A program made the translations under genes and the position numbers. The notes beneath the pieces are model-generated. The model was not told where the DNA came from, did no database searches, and saw nothing but the letters and a program-made list of their open reading frames with translations. From assembly GCF_000699445.3 (NCBI RefSeq), contig NC_067195.1, forward strand, positions 63,794,591 to 63,858,590: 64,000 nt of DNA. The letters are read 5' to 3'. Source of the DNA: Schistosoma haematobium. Lineage: Eukaryota > Platyhelminthes > Trematoda > Strigeidida > Schistosomatidae. Positions 47,795 through 59,189 of this stretch are shown in pieces (within the stretch, counting starts at the first letter, position 1; every line of letters starts with the position of its first letter).

Positions 47795-49250
47795 AATCTA
47801 TCGTTTATTTGTTACGTTAATTTTTTTTACTTATTTTGAAGTTAAGATCTTTATAAATATAATTTTACTCAAATTCATTTTTGCTGAAATCAATATTTCT
47901 ATTCTGTACCAATATATTTTTCTAGCTCAATGCTTTTTTGAGTTGCTAGCAACTCAATTAAATAAAAGTAATATTGTTATATTTTGTGCAACAGTTCCAC
48001 CATTTGACACCATCTAATACTAGATAATATCATGCACAAACGTAAAATGTTACATTTCTTAATGTATATAAATAGCATATTTCTTACATTTATGGTTCGA
48101 ATCTGACAGCCATAAAGCAAATGAATGTGGACGACTACAATTTATATCCAATAGTTTACGAATAAATATATACCTCCGTTTATAAAACAGTGCAAATTTT
48201 ACAGATATTAGCTAAGCATTTAATATCCATTCTAAAATTAGGTTAATAATAAAGCTAATATAGGGAAATGTATTATCAAAATAATTGATTTTTTTCAGTT
48301 ACTATACAAAAATAAAAACGAAGGGGAACCATTTTTTAAAACCTCTTAAGTAAAGTATACAGTTTGTTCTCATATTGTCTTTTTTGAAAGAAAAAAAGTA
48401 GGTCTCTGATATCACAACAAGTGGTAAAGTATCAAAGTGTTAACACTAATGAACCTGTCGGTTAGTAAGACAAAAACCAAACGAATCACACCACACAAAT
48501 GATTGGACAAAGCAATTTCAGTTTTTCTTAATTATGAAATAAAAATTATGTTTTAGATATAAATGTGTATGTATGTATGGATGGATGGATGGATTCTTGA
48601 AATGATAGATCGCCTAATTAGCTTAATTTCCTGTCGACCTAATAATAAAAGAATTAAATTAAATATCCATTTCGATTTTGTTGTTGTTGAGGTGTTTAGA
48701 TTATGTAACATAAACTAATGAAGTTAGAAAATTCTTTCTGGCTAGTCACGTACATCATCTGTTTTCATTTAGTTCATTTTAATATCCGTTCAATGTAAAT
48801 GGGTAAACATGATTTTGTTTTTTTTCTGAATATGTAATTACTCAAAATATGAAAGCACCAGCATAAAGCAATCGTAATGGTTTGTAGATTGCTATGATAT
48901 TTGCGAATTAGTTTTAACCTAATATGAACAATATACAAAGATAATAATTATCTCAGGCTGCCATCAAAATTCAAATTTTTGGTAAGCCATGATAAACTAT
49001 GCAGGATACTTTTTGAATTTTGACTTTTCCGTTAACGAAATTGGTGTTAATAATTATCATCGAGATCAGAATATCTACTCTTTGCGATGAGTGAAATGCT
49101 TTTTAACAGATGGATTACGACCAACCTGAAAATTGTATATGTTTATAATGCACTGTGGCTATTGTCACAAATAAACTGTCTTCAAGCCATGGTTATTAAA
49201 CTCTTATGACATGCGTTCTATATTAAATCGATGACATTCACGTATTTCAT
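47795..49250. other. No gene seen; short (GGAT)n repeat
   Basis: AT-rich. GTAT/GGAT tandem repeats lie at about 48566-48594. The 78-codon frame at 47781 has no motif beyond hydrophobicity caused by T-rich codons. Confidence 0.5.
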
Positions 49251-49257
49251 AACTTAA

Positions 49258-49453
49258 CCTAGCCGGCGAGCTCAGTAGTCTAAAGGCAAAGCGTTTACCC
49301 GCGAGACCGAATGTCCTTTGATTGAGTTCCGCATGCGAAATGGTGGGTGTAGACTGCTACGGAGACTCATACTAAAACAAAATGGCTCTCCGGTGCTTTC
49401 AAGTTCTCATTGGTGGTTTAGTACCAATCGATTCATAATTTCAATCAAAATAG
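49258..49453 (+). repeat. Hammerhead SINE family A, copy A12
   Basis: Decayed tRNA-like head and hammerhead (CTGCTACGGAGACTCATACT). The 3' end reads ATCGATTCATAATTTCAATC, the same subfamily end as A4 and the 24951 piece. Confidence 0.75.
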
Positions 49454-49459
49454 AAGGAT

Positions 49460-50075
49460 GTTTGTTAGGATCAAATTTTATGGTTCCGAACTATGGTATC
49501 TAGGATAGTTTTAAATCAATGAAATTATTTTTCGATTTCTGTTTATTTACAGAATAAATGTATGAACTGATGACTGAGAAAGACGACAATAAGTAATAAG
49601 CTAAACAGTCTCTCCAAATACATTCGCTGGTTCTGTCAACCAACTTGTAATAGGATTGTTAATTAAAATACCTTGACATTATTGTACCTTTAGCTAAGAT
49701 GTATTTCGTTTATTTATAAGAAATTTCAATTAGGTATGAGTTTATTAACGTTTCTAAACACCTTTTGGTTATAAATGCTAAGAAGTATGTAACATAAACT
49801 TAAATGTTTTCTGATAACTTTTTTTCAACACCCAACACTAGCTTATTAAAAGTCAAGATTATCTACTTAAGGAAAATTGATGTCTAACATTTTGCAGGAA
49901 AACCATCCAAATAATTCATAGAAGAAACATAAATCTCTGATATCGGAGATTTTCTGTTAATCATGATATAGACCTAACAAAATTGATGTGATTATGTTAA
50001 TTAATGATAAGTGAAAAAAAAGAATTAATTTCATACTGACCACTACTATTACCTAAAAAAAATGAATAAATATAC
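49460..50075. other. No gene seen
   Basis: AT-rich spacer between copies A12 and A13; no coding sequence, RNA gene or named repeat is supported. Confidence 0.45.
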
Positions 50076-50082
50076 AATTATC

Positions 50083-50487
50083 AGAAGGGGTTTTGTGAAG
50101 ATTTTCGCATTTTCATTGGTTGAAATCTGCTCACTAGTGAGTGACTTCAAGAGGCATTTCCTGGAGTTCTAGTGAGAAGCCGTAACCAGTGGAGTTCAAC
50201 CCGGTCTGTTGTGAGATATCGGCTAATTGAAGACAATGGTGAATGTATTGCTCAATTTCGTGGATTGGTTGAAGTTATACATTAACACCATTGGATGCCG
50301 GCTCAGTAGTCTAATGGTTAAGCGCTCACGCACGAGATTGATAGGTCCTGAATTCAAATCTCGCGGAAGTCGGGATCTTAGATGTGAACTGCTAGAGAGT
50401 TCCATACTAAGACGAAACAGCCATTCAATGCTTCCAGGTTTTTCACAATGGTCTAGCTTGAATTGACTCGTGATTTCAACTATCGAA
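50083..50487 (+). mobile_element. Hammerhead SINE family A, long copy A13
   Basis: Opens with CAGAAGGGGTTTTGTGAAGA, the inverted form of the family tail. The linker (CCTGGAGTTCTAGTGAGAAG), the ACATTAACACCATTGGATGC block, A box TAGTCTAATGGTTAAG, a decayed B box, a damaged hammerhead (GACGAAACAGCC retained, first box lost) and 3' end follow. Confidence 0.85.
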
Positions 50488-50489
50488 AT

Positions 50490-51030
50490 ATGCAATTGAC
50501 TTTCTACATAGAACCAATTGCTTCCAACTTGAAATATTAACCAAAAACGTTTTTAAAAAACACCCCGGTAATTTGTATAATAAATAAAGATTTGTTTCTA
50601 TAGGCAAAGTAGAACTAAATTGTTCTTTCATATTGATTAATAGCCAAATTAGAAATAAAACAAATTTCACTTATTATTATTATTATATCATCAATAATTC
50701 ATTTTACCAATACAACCAATGAAAGAAAACAGCATAATATTACCATTATATAACAAACAATAAATAATTAGCTTAATATTTCATATACTTGCTTTTCCTT
50801 GTTATACTTTTTTTTATTCTTCTCAATTGAATACATGTGAATAAGTTAGTTGTTAATTTGATTGCTTGTTTGTTTGTTTTTTTCTAGTATCTACGTCAAC
50901 TACCGTTGTCATTAAATCACAATAATAATGAAATAATTAAATGAAAAATCATTTTTATATAATATACTCTTACTCAAAAAGAACATTCCTTTAAATAAAC
51001 TCCATTACTTGTATTATTCTTTCATTGGAA
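50490..51030. other. No gene seen
   Basis: AT-rich spacer between copy A13 and the CR1-like copy; no coding sequence, RNA gene or named repeat is supported. Confidence 0.45.
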
Positions 51031-51036
51031 ATCTTT

Positions 51037-51592
51037 AACAAATAAATTATATTAATAATAATAATAATAATAATATAATTTATTTGTTAGAGTTAGAGTT
51101 AGACAGTCGATAAAGTCATTTGAAAACTTAAAACATACAAACAAAGATCGACACCAGTTTATGTTTACAAACGTAGCTACACCGCCACCACACCTCTTTT
51201 TATTGTTCGATTGATCCTGACGATAAATTTTAAAATCACGTAGTGATACAAGGCAGTCATCCTGTAAATCATTCAACCAAGATTCTTGAATTGTGATGAC
51301 ACCACAATTACGATACGTATTTTGACCAAGTAGTAATTGCAGATAGTCCGCTTTGTTGATTAGTGATCGGCAGTTAGAATTTAGTAGCTCGGGAATTGAC
51401 ATACGATTAATGTTCATTCTCTTTAACGCATATTGCCAACCACCACGATCCCTTTTATAGTACTTTTTCGTAACTTGTGCAGCGAAAGGTCGTAGGCTTT
51501 TCATAAAAGCGCCTGGATAGGTTATGCGATTAATGGACATAATTATAAATTAAAACAAATGAAAACAGATAACTTGTTGAAATAATCAGATG
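51037..51592 (-). pseudogene. CR1-like element, 5' end and apurinic-type endonuclease domain (partial)
   Basis: Minus strand: a 5' UTR (CAACAAGTTATCTGTTTTCA) and a 162-codon frame from ATG 51540. Residues 1-50 are a basic leader. From about 51 the sequence LLNSNCRSLINKADYLQLLL, GVITIQESWLND and GGGVATFVN fits the start of the apurinic/apyrimidinic-type endonuclease of non-LTR elements; the N-C-R-S and Q-E-S-W-L motifs hold substrate- and metal-binding residues. The frame then runs straight into (TTA)n, so the rest of the endonuclease, the RT and the usual 3' UTR are absent. Its 5' end matches 62505-62700, linking it to the RT copy at 32.6 kb through the shared 3' block there. Confidence 0.8.
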
Positions 51593-51599
51593 GCAGAAA

Positions 51600-53400
51600 C
51601 AGGTAGCCCAGATATTCAAGCAGGCCGCCGAATAGTAGTGTTTGTATAAAAGTACAAAGAACAAATTCATGTTTTGTTTTGTTTATTGATTATTATTAAA
51701 ATATAAAAATAATTACTTAGTGATTTTGATGTTTTTCTTTTCTTTTCTTTTCTATGATTATAGTTTGTTTGTTTTTATTTTGTCTTATGAATTATCAAAC
51801 GGAATAACTAACTACTACTTCAAAATTAATTATCATTATAATCTAATGTGTAATTTAACTTTTATTCAAGTATCCGATTATTTATTATTTATATTAATAT
51901 TTTATTAGTATCTAAACGAATTATATAATAAATTATTTACAAATTACTATCAAGTTAGATAGAAATCATTATGTAATAGAATACAAACAAAAAATATTTT
52001 TAAAAAAAAAAAATAAATAGTAATCATGACAGTGAACTCAGTCACCCCTCTCTTTCTCCCCCCTCTCTCTCCATATATATATTAAATGTTCGTTTTCAAT
52101 TTAATCCTTAAATATAAAGGAGATCGAACGAGTAACTTTTTCTTTTAAATTGACACTTATTACTGAGTTGATCTGTTTAAAGACAAAATTAGAATATTTT
52201 GAAAAGTTAATATAAGTATAAATGTGAGTACTAACTTGAAATTATTATGTTTGAAGAGATTAAGAGTTTACTTAATCTGTGAATTTAACGAAAATCCAGT
52301 AACACAATGATCAAATCAGCTAACTGTTTCAATACGTCTCAACCCCGCTAACTAGAAAGTGAAATCCAAGTTCAAATAGGGAAATATATCCCATAAATAG
52401 CTAGAAGCACGAACAACAACAATAAGCACAACTAAAGCGTATATATACAGCTTAACAATGTCCTTGGGAAACGTTACAAAATAACATACTAAAAGAGACA
52501 ACAAACCAATAGTATTTGAGGTCTTCCTAAGTGAGAAATACGAGATGAAGGTGAAAATGGGTGCTCTTGGCGCAAAAACAAGAAATTCAATTTTTTTAAA
52601 GGATTACAAAAATAAAGCATGTACCAAGTGAGTTCTGGGAATCGAACATCCTCAACAGGAATCTGAGAGTTTAAATGTTATACCATAGTCATAATAAAAT
52701 AATGCATCGTAGTCGATGATATTAGTCTCATTATCGATATGGTTGAAATTAATCAGTAGAAATTTAAAACTATAACTAGTATCGCCACTACTGAGCTTAC
52801 CAATTTTTTATTTGGATTTTTACAGAGACTAATTCAATCTTTAGATTCATTTTGAGATGGTGGAGATTAGATTCATTTTCTCATTCACCAACTATCAGAA
52901 GTAAGACAGTCATTATCAACAATATTTGTTCATTATCAAACTATGAAGCAAATTATTGAGGTTGAAAATGTGGACTATTATAATACAAATCAGTAGTCTA
53001 AAAATAACAAAGCTGACGTGGCACCGTGTGTCTTGGGTTTAATTTCCAGTAGGGTTAAAAGTAAATGCCTGTGAGGAGTCCCGAATTAAATTATATGGGA
53101 ATATGACAGAAATTGAAAGAAACATGTGAGTGTATATTTTTTGTTATAAGGCACACTTTACTTACGCAGTAAATTCGGAAGTGTCGGTTAAGTTCAGTTT
53201 CAAATCTAAATATAATAGTCTAAGTTAACTTAGTGGTTAACCGTTAAACACATTCTACATATGAGTAAATTAAATTGACTGTTACAAAATTTACTGTAGC
53301 TTAATTCGATTTTGAGATTTCCTTGCAAAACACATTTACCGAAAGCATACCTACTAGTAAAGTTATTTAGGTGAAACTGTGGTGTATGCCACTTAGTTTG
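51600..53400. other. No gene seen
   Basis: About 1.8 kb AT-rich with A-runs near 52000 and a CT tract at 52043-52072. Confidence 0.5.
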
Positions 53401-53403
53401 ACA

Positions 53404-53860
53404 TTCTTTATTTATTTATCTGAACACGTGAATACTGGCACAAGGGGGCACCAGTTAAATATGCGCAACACGAGTCTCATTTGATTTGTGCGAGGGATGT
53501 GATACTGCCCAGGTGCCCAAACCGAAGCAGGTGGCTTCCTTAAGGGCCACACTCGGAGCCTTTGACCTAAAGGTCTAATTCACAAGGCAGTGGAGCAATG
53601 TAAGGAGATGTAGTCCCATAGTGACCAACGATTGTTTCATACGCCATTTGTTCCCTCAGGGTACTGGAGCCCATGTGTACCATTGGTTTGGAATCAGAGT
53701 TTTCCTACTTCCCTAGGTGGACTCTTCATGTCCACTGACCCGGTTAAAGCGCCGGACTTTCTCTTTTCTTGTTGTCCATTTCGTAAACAACACCTCCCCC
53801 CACGAGAAAGCAGTGAATAGGACTTCTTTGGCAGAGGTTACATGCTGACAGATATAAGTA
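53404..53860 (-). mobile_element. Dispersed repeat H2 (inverted relative to H1)
   Basis: Minus-strand copy: the (AAAT)n tail lies at 53404-53425, and similarity to H1 runs to about 53845. The blocks GTGTGGCC(C), GGTGCCC and GCGCCGGAC of H1 are all present. An extra segment near 53700-53735 is absent from H1. Confidence 0.65.
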
Positions 53861-53864
53861 GTAG

Positions 53865-54460
53865 TATGACGTAGTAATTGGAAGTGGAGTGCCTGCCATA
53901 AGAAGATTGAAAAGACTGAATTGAAAGGAATAGGAAGGAAAACAGAGAAAAATTGTAGTAAAAACAAAACTAACAGAATCATGAAGCATGTGAAGGACAA
54001 CTGAAGGAAAATTTGCAAATAAAGTATTTAATCTATTGTTTTCATATTTTACGAAAGCACTATTTAATATTGCAAGAACAATCAATTAGTTTAATATATC
54101 TAGTTAATAGTTCACTACAAAACTAGTAACTGTAACTTCCACACTAATTACTTACTAAATACGAAACCTCATGAAAAATCAATGTATTGTGTAAGACATT
54201 TGTAATGATTGATTCTTAACCGATTGCTTTTAGTGATCAAACCATCTGCGATTGTTGAATTTTATCCTTAATCATTTAAATTTTCGGGAGATACTTGGAT
54301 TATAAATGATAAAATTTAAAATCATATTACTATCCACTTTTTTGAACACTCAGAAAATAAAATCCATCTAAAAAATTTATCCGAACGTAATGTCACCGTT
54401 TCTTTTTTTATAAATTAAACTAAAAAGTTGTTCTGTTACAGGTGATTTTTTAATCCTGTT
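53865..54460. other. No gene seen
   Basis: AT-rich. Overlapping minus frames at 53713-54085 run through repeat H2 and are not supported. Confidence 0.45.
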
Positions 54461-54465
54461 AAATA

Positions 54466-54933
54466 AATTGACTCATGATCTCAACTATTGAAATTACTGT
54501 AATATCCACAAAAAACCCCTTCTGATACTAATCAACTTATGCTCAATAGTGACGGTCTCCAGGAGGCATTCCTGGAATTCTAGTGAGAAGTAGTGACCAG
54601 TAAAGTTCAACCGAATCTGTTATGAGATAGTAACTCACTGAAGACAATCGTGGATGTGTCGCTCAATTTTGTGAATTGGTTGAAGTTATACATTAACACG
54701 ATTGGATGCCGGCCAATTTAATGGTCCAGAGGTTAAGCGATTGCGCGCGAAACTGATAGGCCATGGGTTTGAATCTCGCGAAGCGGGATCGTGTATTTGT
54801 ACTGCTGAGGAGGCCCAACAGCAGGTCAAAACTGCTGTCCAATGCTTCCAGGTTTTCTATGATGGTCTAGTTTCAATTGACTCATGATCTTAACTAATAA
54901 AAGTACTATATTATCCTTAAAACCCATTCTGAA
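54466..54933 (+). mobile_element. Hammerhead SINE family A, head-to-tail partial dimer A14
   Basis: Begins with a family 3' end (ATTGACTCATGATCTCAACT) and tail, then the linker, then a complete unit with A box TGGTCCAGAGGTTAAG, B box GGTTTGAATCTC, hammerhead and a second 3' end 410 bases after the first. The hammerhead has CTGAGGA but stem II and GAAAC are altered (GGTCAAAAC). Confidence 0.85.
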
Positions 54934-54939
54934 ATAAAT

Positions 54940-55820
54940 TAATGATGTTAGCTTTTTAACTTGATTACAGGTTTTGTTTATTGTCATCCTGAATTCCTTA
55001 TTATGTTATTCCTAATTCAAAAAAAAGTGGAATTTTTAATCTGCGCTTATGTGTTCCAATTTCGTACATCCTAATTACCATGTTTAGATTTAATTGTCAC
55101 CGGAAGTATTTTTCTGTTTTTATCATGATTATTGACCTTTGATCGTGTAAATAAATGACTACTGATATATATTAGGCCGGCATTCAAAGATCTAGTGATT
55201 TTAAAGGGACCAATAAAGGCTTTACAATTACATTAATAAGTTCAATGTAAACTGCTTCATTAATATCATCCTTCTGAGCTACAAAATCTCAAAACGTTTA
55301 TAATTCATTATGTTGTATATACAACTAAAGAAAATAAAGTCATTTCATAAATCTATTTTGAACTAGAAGGTAAAATAGTATAAGTTCAAACACCATTCAC
55401 ATCTCATTTACATTTATCAATATATTTATACGTGAAAAACGTAAAATGGAACATTATTTTTATCTAAATCTCAAGAGTTAGAATACTGCATTTGATAAAA
55501 CATGTAAGATGGTATCATTGTGATTAGGGTAACATTGACTAAATCAAAATGATACAGTTGGATGTAAATTCAGAATGAGAGAATTTTTCGATATTCATTT
55601 TAAAGTCAGAAAGATTTATATAATTCTTTTATGATCCAAATTACTCTTTTAATGAACTTAATAACATTGATCAGAGATTGTGATACATAAAACATTGACT
55701 TAAAATGAAATTGTAGACTAACATATTCCGTCTCTATGATTTATCATTTTCATCATAGATGCTGAGGATTGTTAGTTGCTTATAGTTTGCATCAAATTAA
55801 GTTCTCCTAATTATTATATG
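54940..55820. other. No gene seen
   Basis: AT-rich spacer between copy A14 and the leader of LTR D4; no coding sequence, RNA gene or named repeat is supported. Confidence 0.45.
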
Positions 55821-55825
55821 AATTT

Positions 55826-55941
55826 TTTTGTCAAATCATTACATTTCCAACAATATATTTTCTTTGAAATGTACGTTTGTGGGGCCCTTTATTTTGTCGT
55901 CGTCTTTCAGATCGGACGATGTTGTCGAAAGGGCTCTCCAC
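55826..55941 (-). mobile_element. Leader of a family D LTR element
   Basis: Directly downstream (minus) of LTR D4. It starts TGGAGAGCCCTTTCGACAAC, which could be a tRNA primer-binding site because it begins TGG next to the LTR end. It is then GC-richer until about 55855 and encodes nothing certain. This is the only family D copy with internal sequence. Confidence 0.45.
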
Positions 55942-56405
55942 TTTAGTGGCTCGTGATCTGACACCAAGGAGATTGTAATGATGATTGTTGTTGAAATATA
56001 TATGTCGCCTATGGTCGTATATAGTCATCGACTTTAATCGTGTTAGTCAATAACGGAATTAAATAAGTCAAATAACGAGAATGGACTTTTGAATACATAT
56101 ATTTTGTATATAAAGCGAATGGAATAGAGAGAAGAGAAACGACGCAGAGTGGAGATGGCTAGTAAGCCAACTCCCATTTAACCAAGCGTTAATCAATAGT
56201 CATAGTTACACAAAAGTAAGTTACAGATATGTGATGAGTAATGGAATAAGAAATGTACACACACCTACGCGCTCATATAAAAACGGTCAAGATTGATAAA
56301 CGAATAATTAACAAGGTCAAAATGTGATTCGAGTAGAATGAACAGAATGGGCTGTCCGAAAGCTAGAATAAGGTATATGGGTTTAGCATAATAACCGACA
56401 CTACA
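55942..56405 (-). mobile_element. LTR, family D (copy D4)
   Basis: A 464-base copy on the minus strand from TGTAGTGTCGGTTATTATGC to GAGCCACTAAA. It has the best-preserved 5' terminus of the family. Confidence 0.75.
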
Positions 56406-56409
56406 CGTT

Positions 56410-56785
56410 GAAAGCATATCTTTAATACCTTTTTATTTAAAAAAACCTGCCGTAAACATACAAGTCATTTATATTTGACAATGTTCTATTTCTATGCCAG
56501 AAACTATCAGATTAGTGTATATTAATTATGGTATATATATATATATAACTTAGAACAGTTCTACAACATTCTATATAAACAGAATGAAAGAAAGCTTGAA
56601 GAAATCAATTGTCAACAAATATCAAATAGAATAATACCAACAATTTGTGGTAAAAAACCGAATAAAATAAACTTATTCTTCTAAAGAATAAATGAGATCA
56701 ATGAATGAAATTCATGTATTCATTTTAAAAATGTATGATTATAAAAGTAGATAATAAATTAATTCATTTACATCACTGTGATCAA
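56410..56785. other. No gene seen
   Basis: AT-rich; a short (AT)n lies at 56530-56546. Confidence 0.45.
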
Positions 56786-56799
56786 GTATGAATCACATC

Positions 56800-57153
56800 G
56801 AGATTAGATGGTGGTTAGAGGTAGTCGACAGGATACCCTGGACCCGGGTTTTGTGCTACTTGGCACTCGTCAACAAGTTTTAACTGTAATCTTGAGGAAA
56901 CTGGTGCTCCCTGGCTGATCCGATCTCGTGTCACCCAGCTTCACAGTCAGAGACGTTACCACTGATCTATCCGTGCCGTGACTGACCTCCTGTAGGACTG
57001 AGATGTAATCACAATTGATTGATCACTGGGTGGCGATCAGTGTCATGCGTGTGTGTTGCAACACATTGAAACATGATCGATAGCATTTGATCTGCACTAA
57101 TAAGGACTAGACACGCATGACATTGAACGCCACCCAGTGATCAATCAATTGTG
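56800..57153 (-). mobile_element. Hammerhead SINE family B, fold-back copy B3 with 12-bp duplication
   Basis: 12-mers ATGAATCACATC (56788-56799) and ATGAATCATATC (57154-57165) flank it, one mismatch. 57007-57153 is a fold-back: ATCACAATTGATTGATCACT and its exact complement AGTGATCAATCAATTGTGAT close about 45-bp arms. The rest (minus) is the tRNA-like head and hammerhead, with TTGACGA (position C3 mutated), stem II GTGCC...GCAC and CAAAAC for GAAAC, so it is inactive. Confidence 0.85.
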
Positions 57154-57159
57154 ATGAAT

Positions 57160-57511
57160 CATATCATTTGAACTACTTGGTTGTTTGTTTTTTCTTTTAA
57201 TTTCTGTCTACGTGAATACTTTCATTTACTTATAATATTTTATGTATTTCTTTATGAAGTATTTCTTTGATCAATTCTTTGTGAGAAATGTGTAAATCCA
57301 CTTCTTTCAGAGGGAAAAAAACAAACATACAAACTAGTTTATTAGAGAAGAAAAAGAATATGAAGCTCAGTAACTATTCTGGATTTCTTTTTTCTCTCAC
57401 TTTAATATGCATGTATTCACTAATTCAATTATATCGAGTATACACCCACATGGGAATATTTTCTTTCTTTATGAAATTATTTCTTACTTGGAAAATTCCA
57501 TGCATATCCAT

Positions 57512-57572
<61 letters not shown>

Positions 57573-58200
57573 TAAACACACTGTGATCATCTTTTCCCTT
57601 CATCACAAACGCAAAACGTAATGTATCTTTTTGTTATTTCACGTACTGAAATTTCCTTCGTGTCTTTCTTCGATTTTAATAGCGAGGAGTTATTGAAATA
57701 TTTTATACACTACTGAAAAAGTTATATGGCCCAAATATTTGGCGCATTTGGAATATAAGAATGTGGAACATTTTTAAAAATTGTATTGGTAATACTAAAA
57801 TCTGTTCAAAACATAGATCCTTAAAACGGCAAGCCTTTTTTTTTAACTTCAAGAATAAAAACTAAAACCCGTAATCTGGTTATTCTAGTAGTTTTAATAT
57901 GTAATTCTTGAGCTTAAACTCAATAGTTTAGGACTTAATTATCTTCACTGAAAGTCAGTTTTCAAAATTTGAATCGATTTACTGTACCATTTGTGTTATA
58001 ACACTGTGATAAACGTAATTATCTTTACTTATATTAAATGAGTGCCACATTGAGTATATAAGAGATGGATTTCTATGTTGTACCAAAATATATGGAACAG
58101 TCTAAATTATTCACTTATATGCCAATCATGATCCATGCTAACATGTTTTCTATTATTTCGAATGACTATGAATAATAACATGTTTCTTTATAGAAAACAT
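57160..58200. other. No gene seen; AT microsatellite
   Basis: AT-rich. (AT)n at 57515-57569 is the longest microsatellite in the window and creates the repetitive end of a 95-codon frame that I do not support. Confidence 0.55.
57515..57569. repeat. (AT)n microsatellite
   Basis: About 27 AT units. Confidence 0.95.
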
Positions 58201-58207
58201 ATTTAAA

Positions 58208-58429
58208 GAGTTGAAGTCATGAGTCGATCTAAGGTAGACCACTATTGATAACCTGGAAGCATTGGACGGCTGTTTCATCCTAGTAAGGGATGCTCACTTC
58301 TGAGGAGCTCCATACCAAGACGAAGCAGTTATCAATTGCTCCCAAGTTTTCAATGGTAGTCTACCTTAGATCGACTCATGACTTCAACTGTGAAAATACT
58401 ACAATCTCTACAAATCCCCATACAGATAA
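58208..58429. mobile_element. Hammerhead SINE family A, fold-back copy A16
   Basis: Left arm 58210-58285 is the inverted 3' end and hammerhead region. The right arm 58312-58390 is the plus-sense version with CTGAGGA and GACGAAGC, followed by the family tail to 58429. The outer 31 bases of the arms are exactly complementary, including private changes (GTCGATCTAAGGTAGAC against the family GTCAATTGAAGCTAGAC). The tRNA-like head is absent. Confidence 0.85.
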
Positions 58430-58434
58430 TATTT

Positions 58435-58930
58435 TGATGCAATTTATCTACATATTTTTTTTAATTTGGCTTTTATGCATTAAAAGTGTACGTTATTGTA
58501 GTTGGACTGAGTTAAAGATTTAAGCAACAATCTGCGCAACCAAATATTTGTAAAATTTATGTCACCATAATTTTAACTGATTAAATTTCTTGTCTGTTTA
58601 CATAACTGCCTGCTGAAGAAGCGTGTTTTAATAGTACAAATGAATTTTATTTTATATGAATATAATTGTAATAGCAGGACTAATCTTTTATGAATTACCT
58701 TTTTTGCGAGATGCATAGCGAAACTCATAGAAATTATTATTTAGTGAGTAAATAACAAACAGTACATTCCTATTATAGAGTCTTCAAAAAAAGGAAACAA
58801 AGTAAAAAAAAAATTTATTTTCCCTTAATATCATTATTATTTGTTTCAGGAAATTAACACTTGTGAAAAACAATATCATTGAATGAATTAATTTTCCACA
58901 CTTGGTTTATAATCAATAATATACAAAATC
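58435..58930. other. No gene seen
   Basis: AT-rich spacer between copy A16 and fold-back G2; no coding sequence, RNA gene or named repeat is supported. Confidence 0.45.
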
Positions 58931-58940
58931 ATTATCAATG

Positions 58941-59186
58941 TGTGAGAAGATGGAGACGATTTATAGCTCAGGTAGATGATTTTGATGGAATTTTGTTCCC
59001 TAAGCTGAATGGTTTGGTCGTGGAGCTTTCATCGTTGATTTGAATGACATCATCAGCACAAACTTCAAATAGAAGTTCTAAAGGTTCTACCTGAAGTTTG
59101 TGCTGATGATATCGTTCAGAAGAACGATGAAAGCTACACGACCAAACCATCCAGCTCAGAGAACAAAGCTTCATCGAAAAATTTAT
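58941..59186. mobile_element. Fold-back element G2
   Basis: Same family as G1. Left arm (58970-59065) and right arm (59090-59180) are reverse complements (GGTTTGGTCGTGGAGCTTTC facing GAAAGCTACACGACCAAACC). The right arm has CTGATGA at 59103-59109, a perfect 7-bp hairpin ATCGTTC-AGAA-GAACGAT at 59111-59128, and GAAAGC at 59129. These two boxes and stem II look like a hammerhead core with one extra base, but stem I is not evident. No duplication was found. Confidence 0.7.
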
Positions 59187-59189
59187 GAG

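Noticed and set aside
47600..47800. ATTATAAT at 47600 and 47790 as a target duplication for the hairpin alone
   Set aside because: The left repeat lies in the linker of a longer family A unit (A11), so it is probably not a border, and 8 AT-only bases match easily by chance.
53713..54085. Overlapping minus-strand frames of about 100 codons
   Set aside because: Both run through repeat H2 in different frames; neither has conserved content.
57288..57575. 95-codon frame as a membrane protein
   Set aside because: Its end is encoded by the (AT)n microsatellite and the rest is AT-driven hydrophobic sequence without motifs.
58616..58650. Another hammerhead box (CTGAAGAAG)
   Set aside because: Only the first box is present; there is no GAAAC and no stem II.
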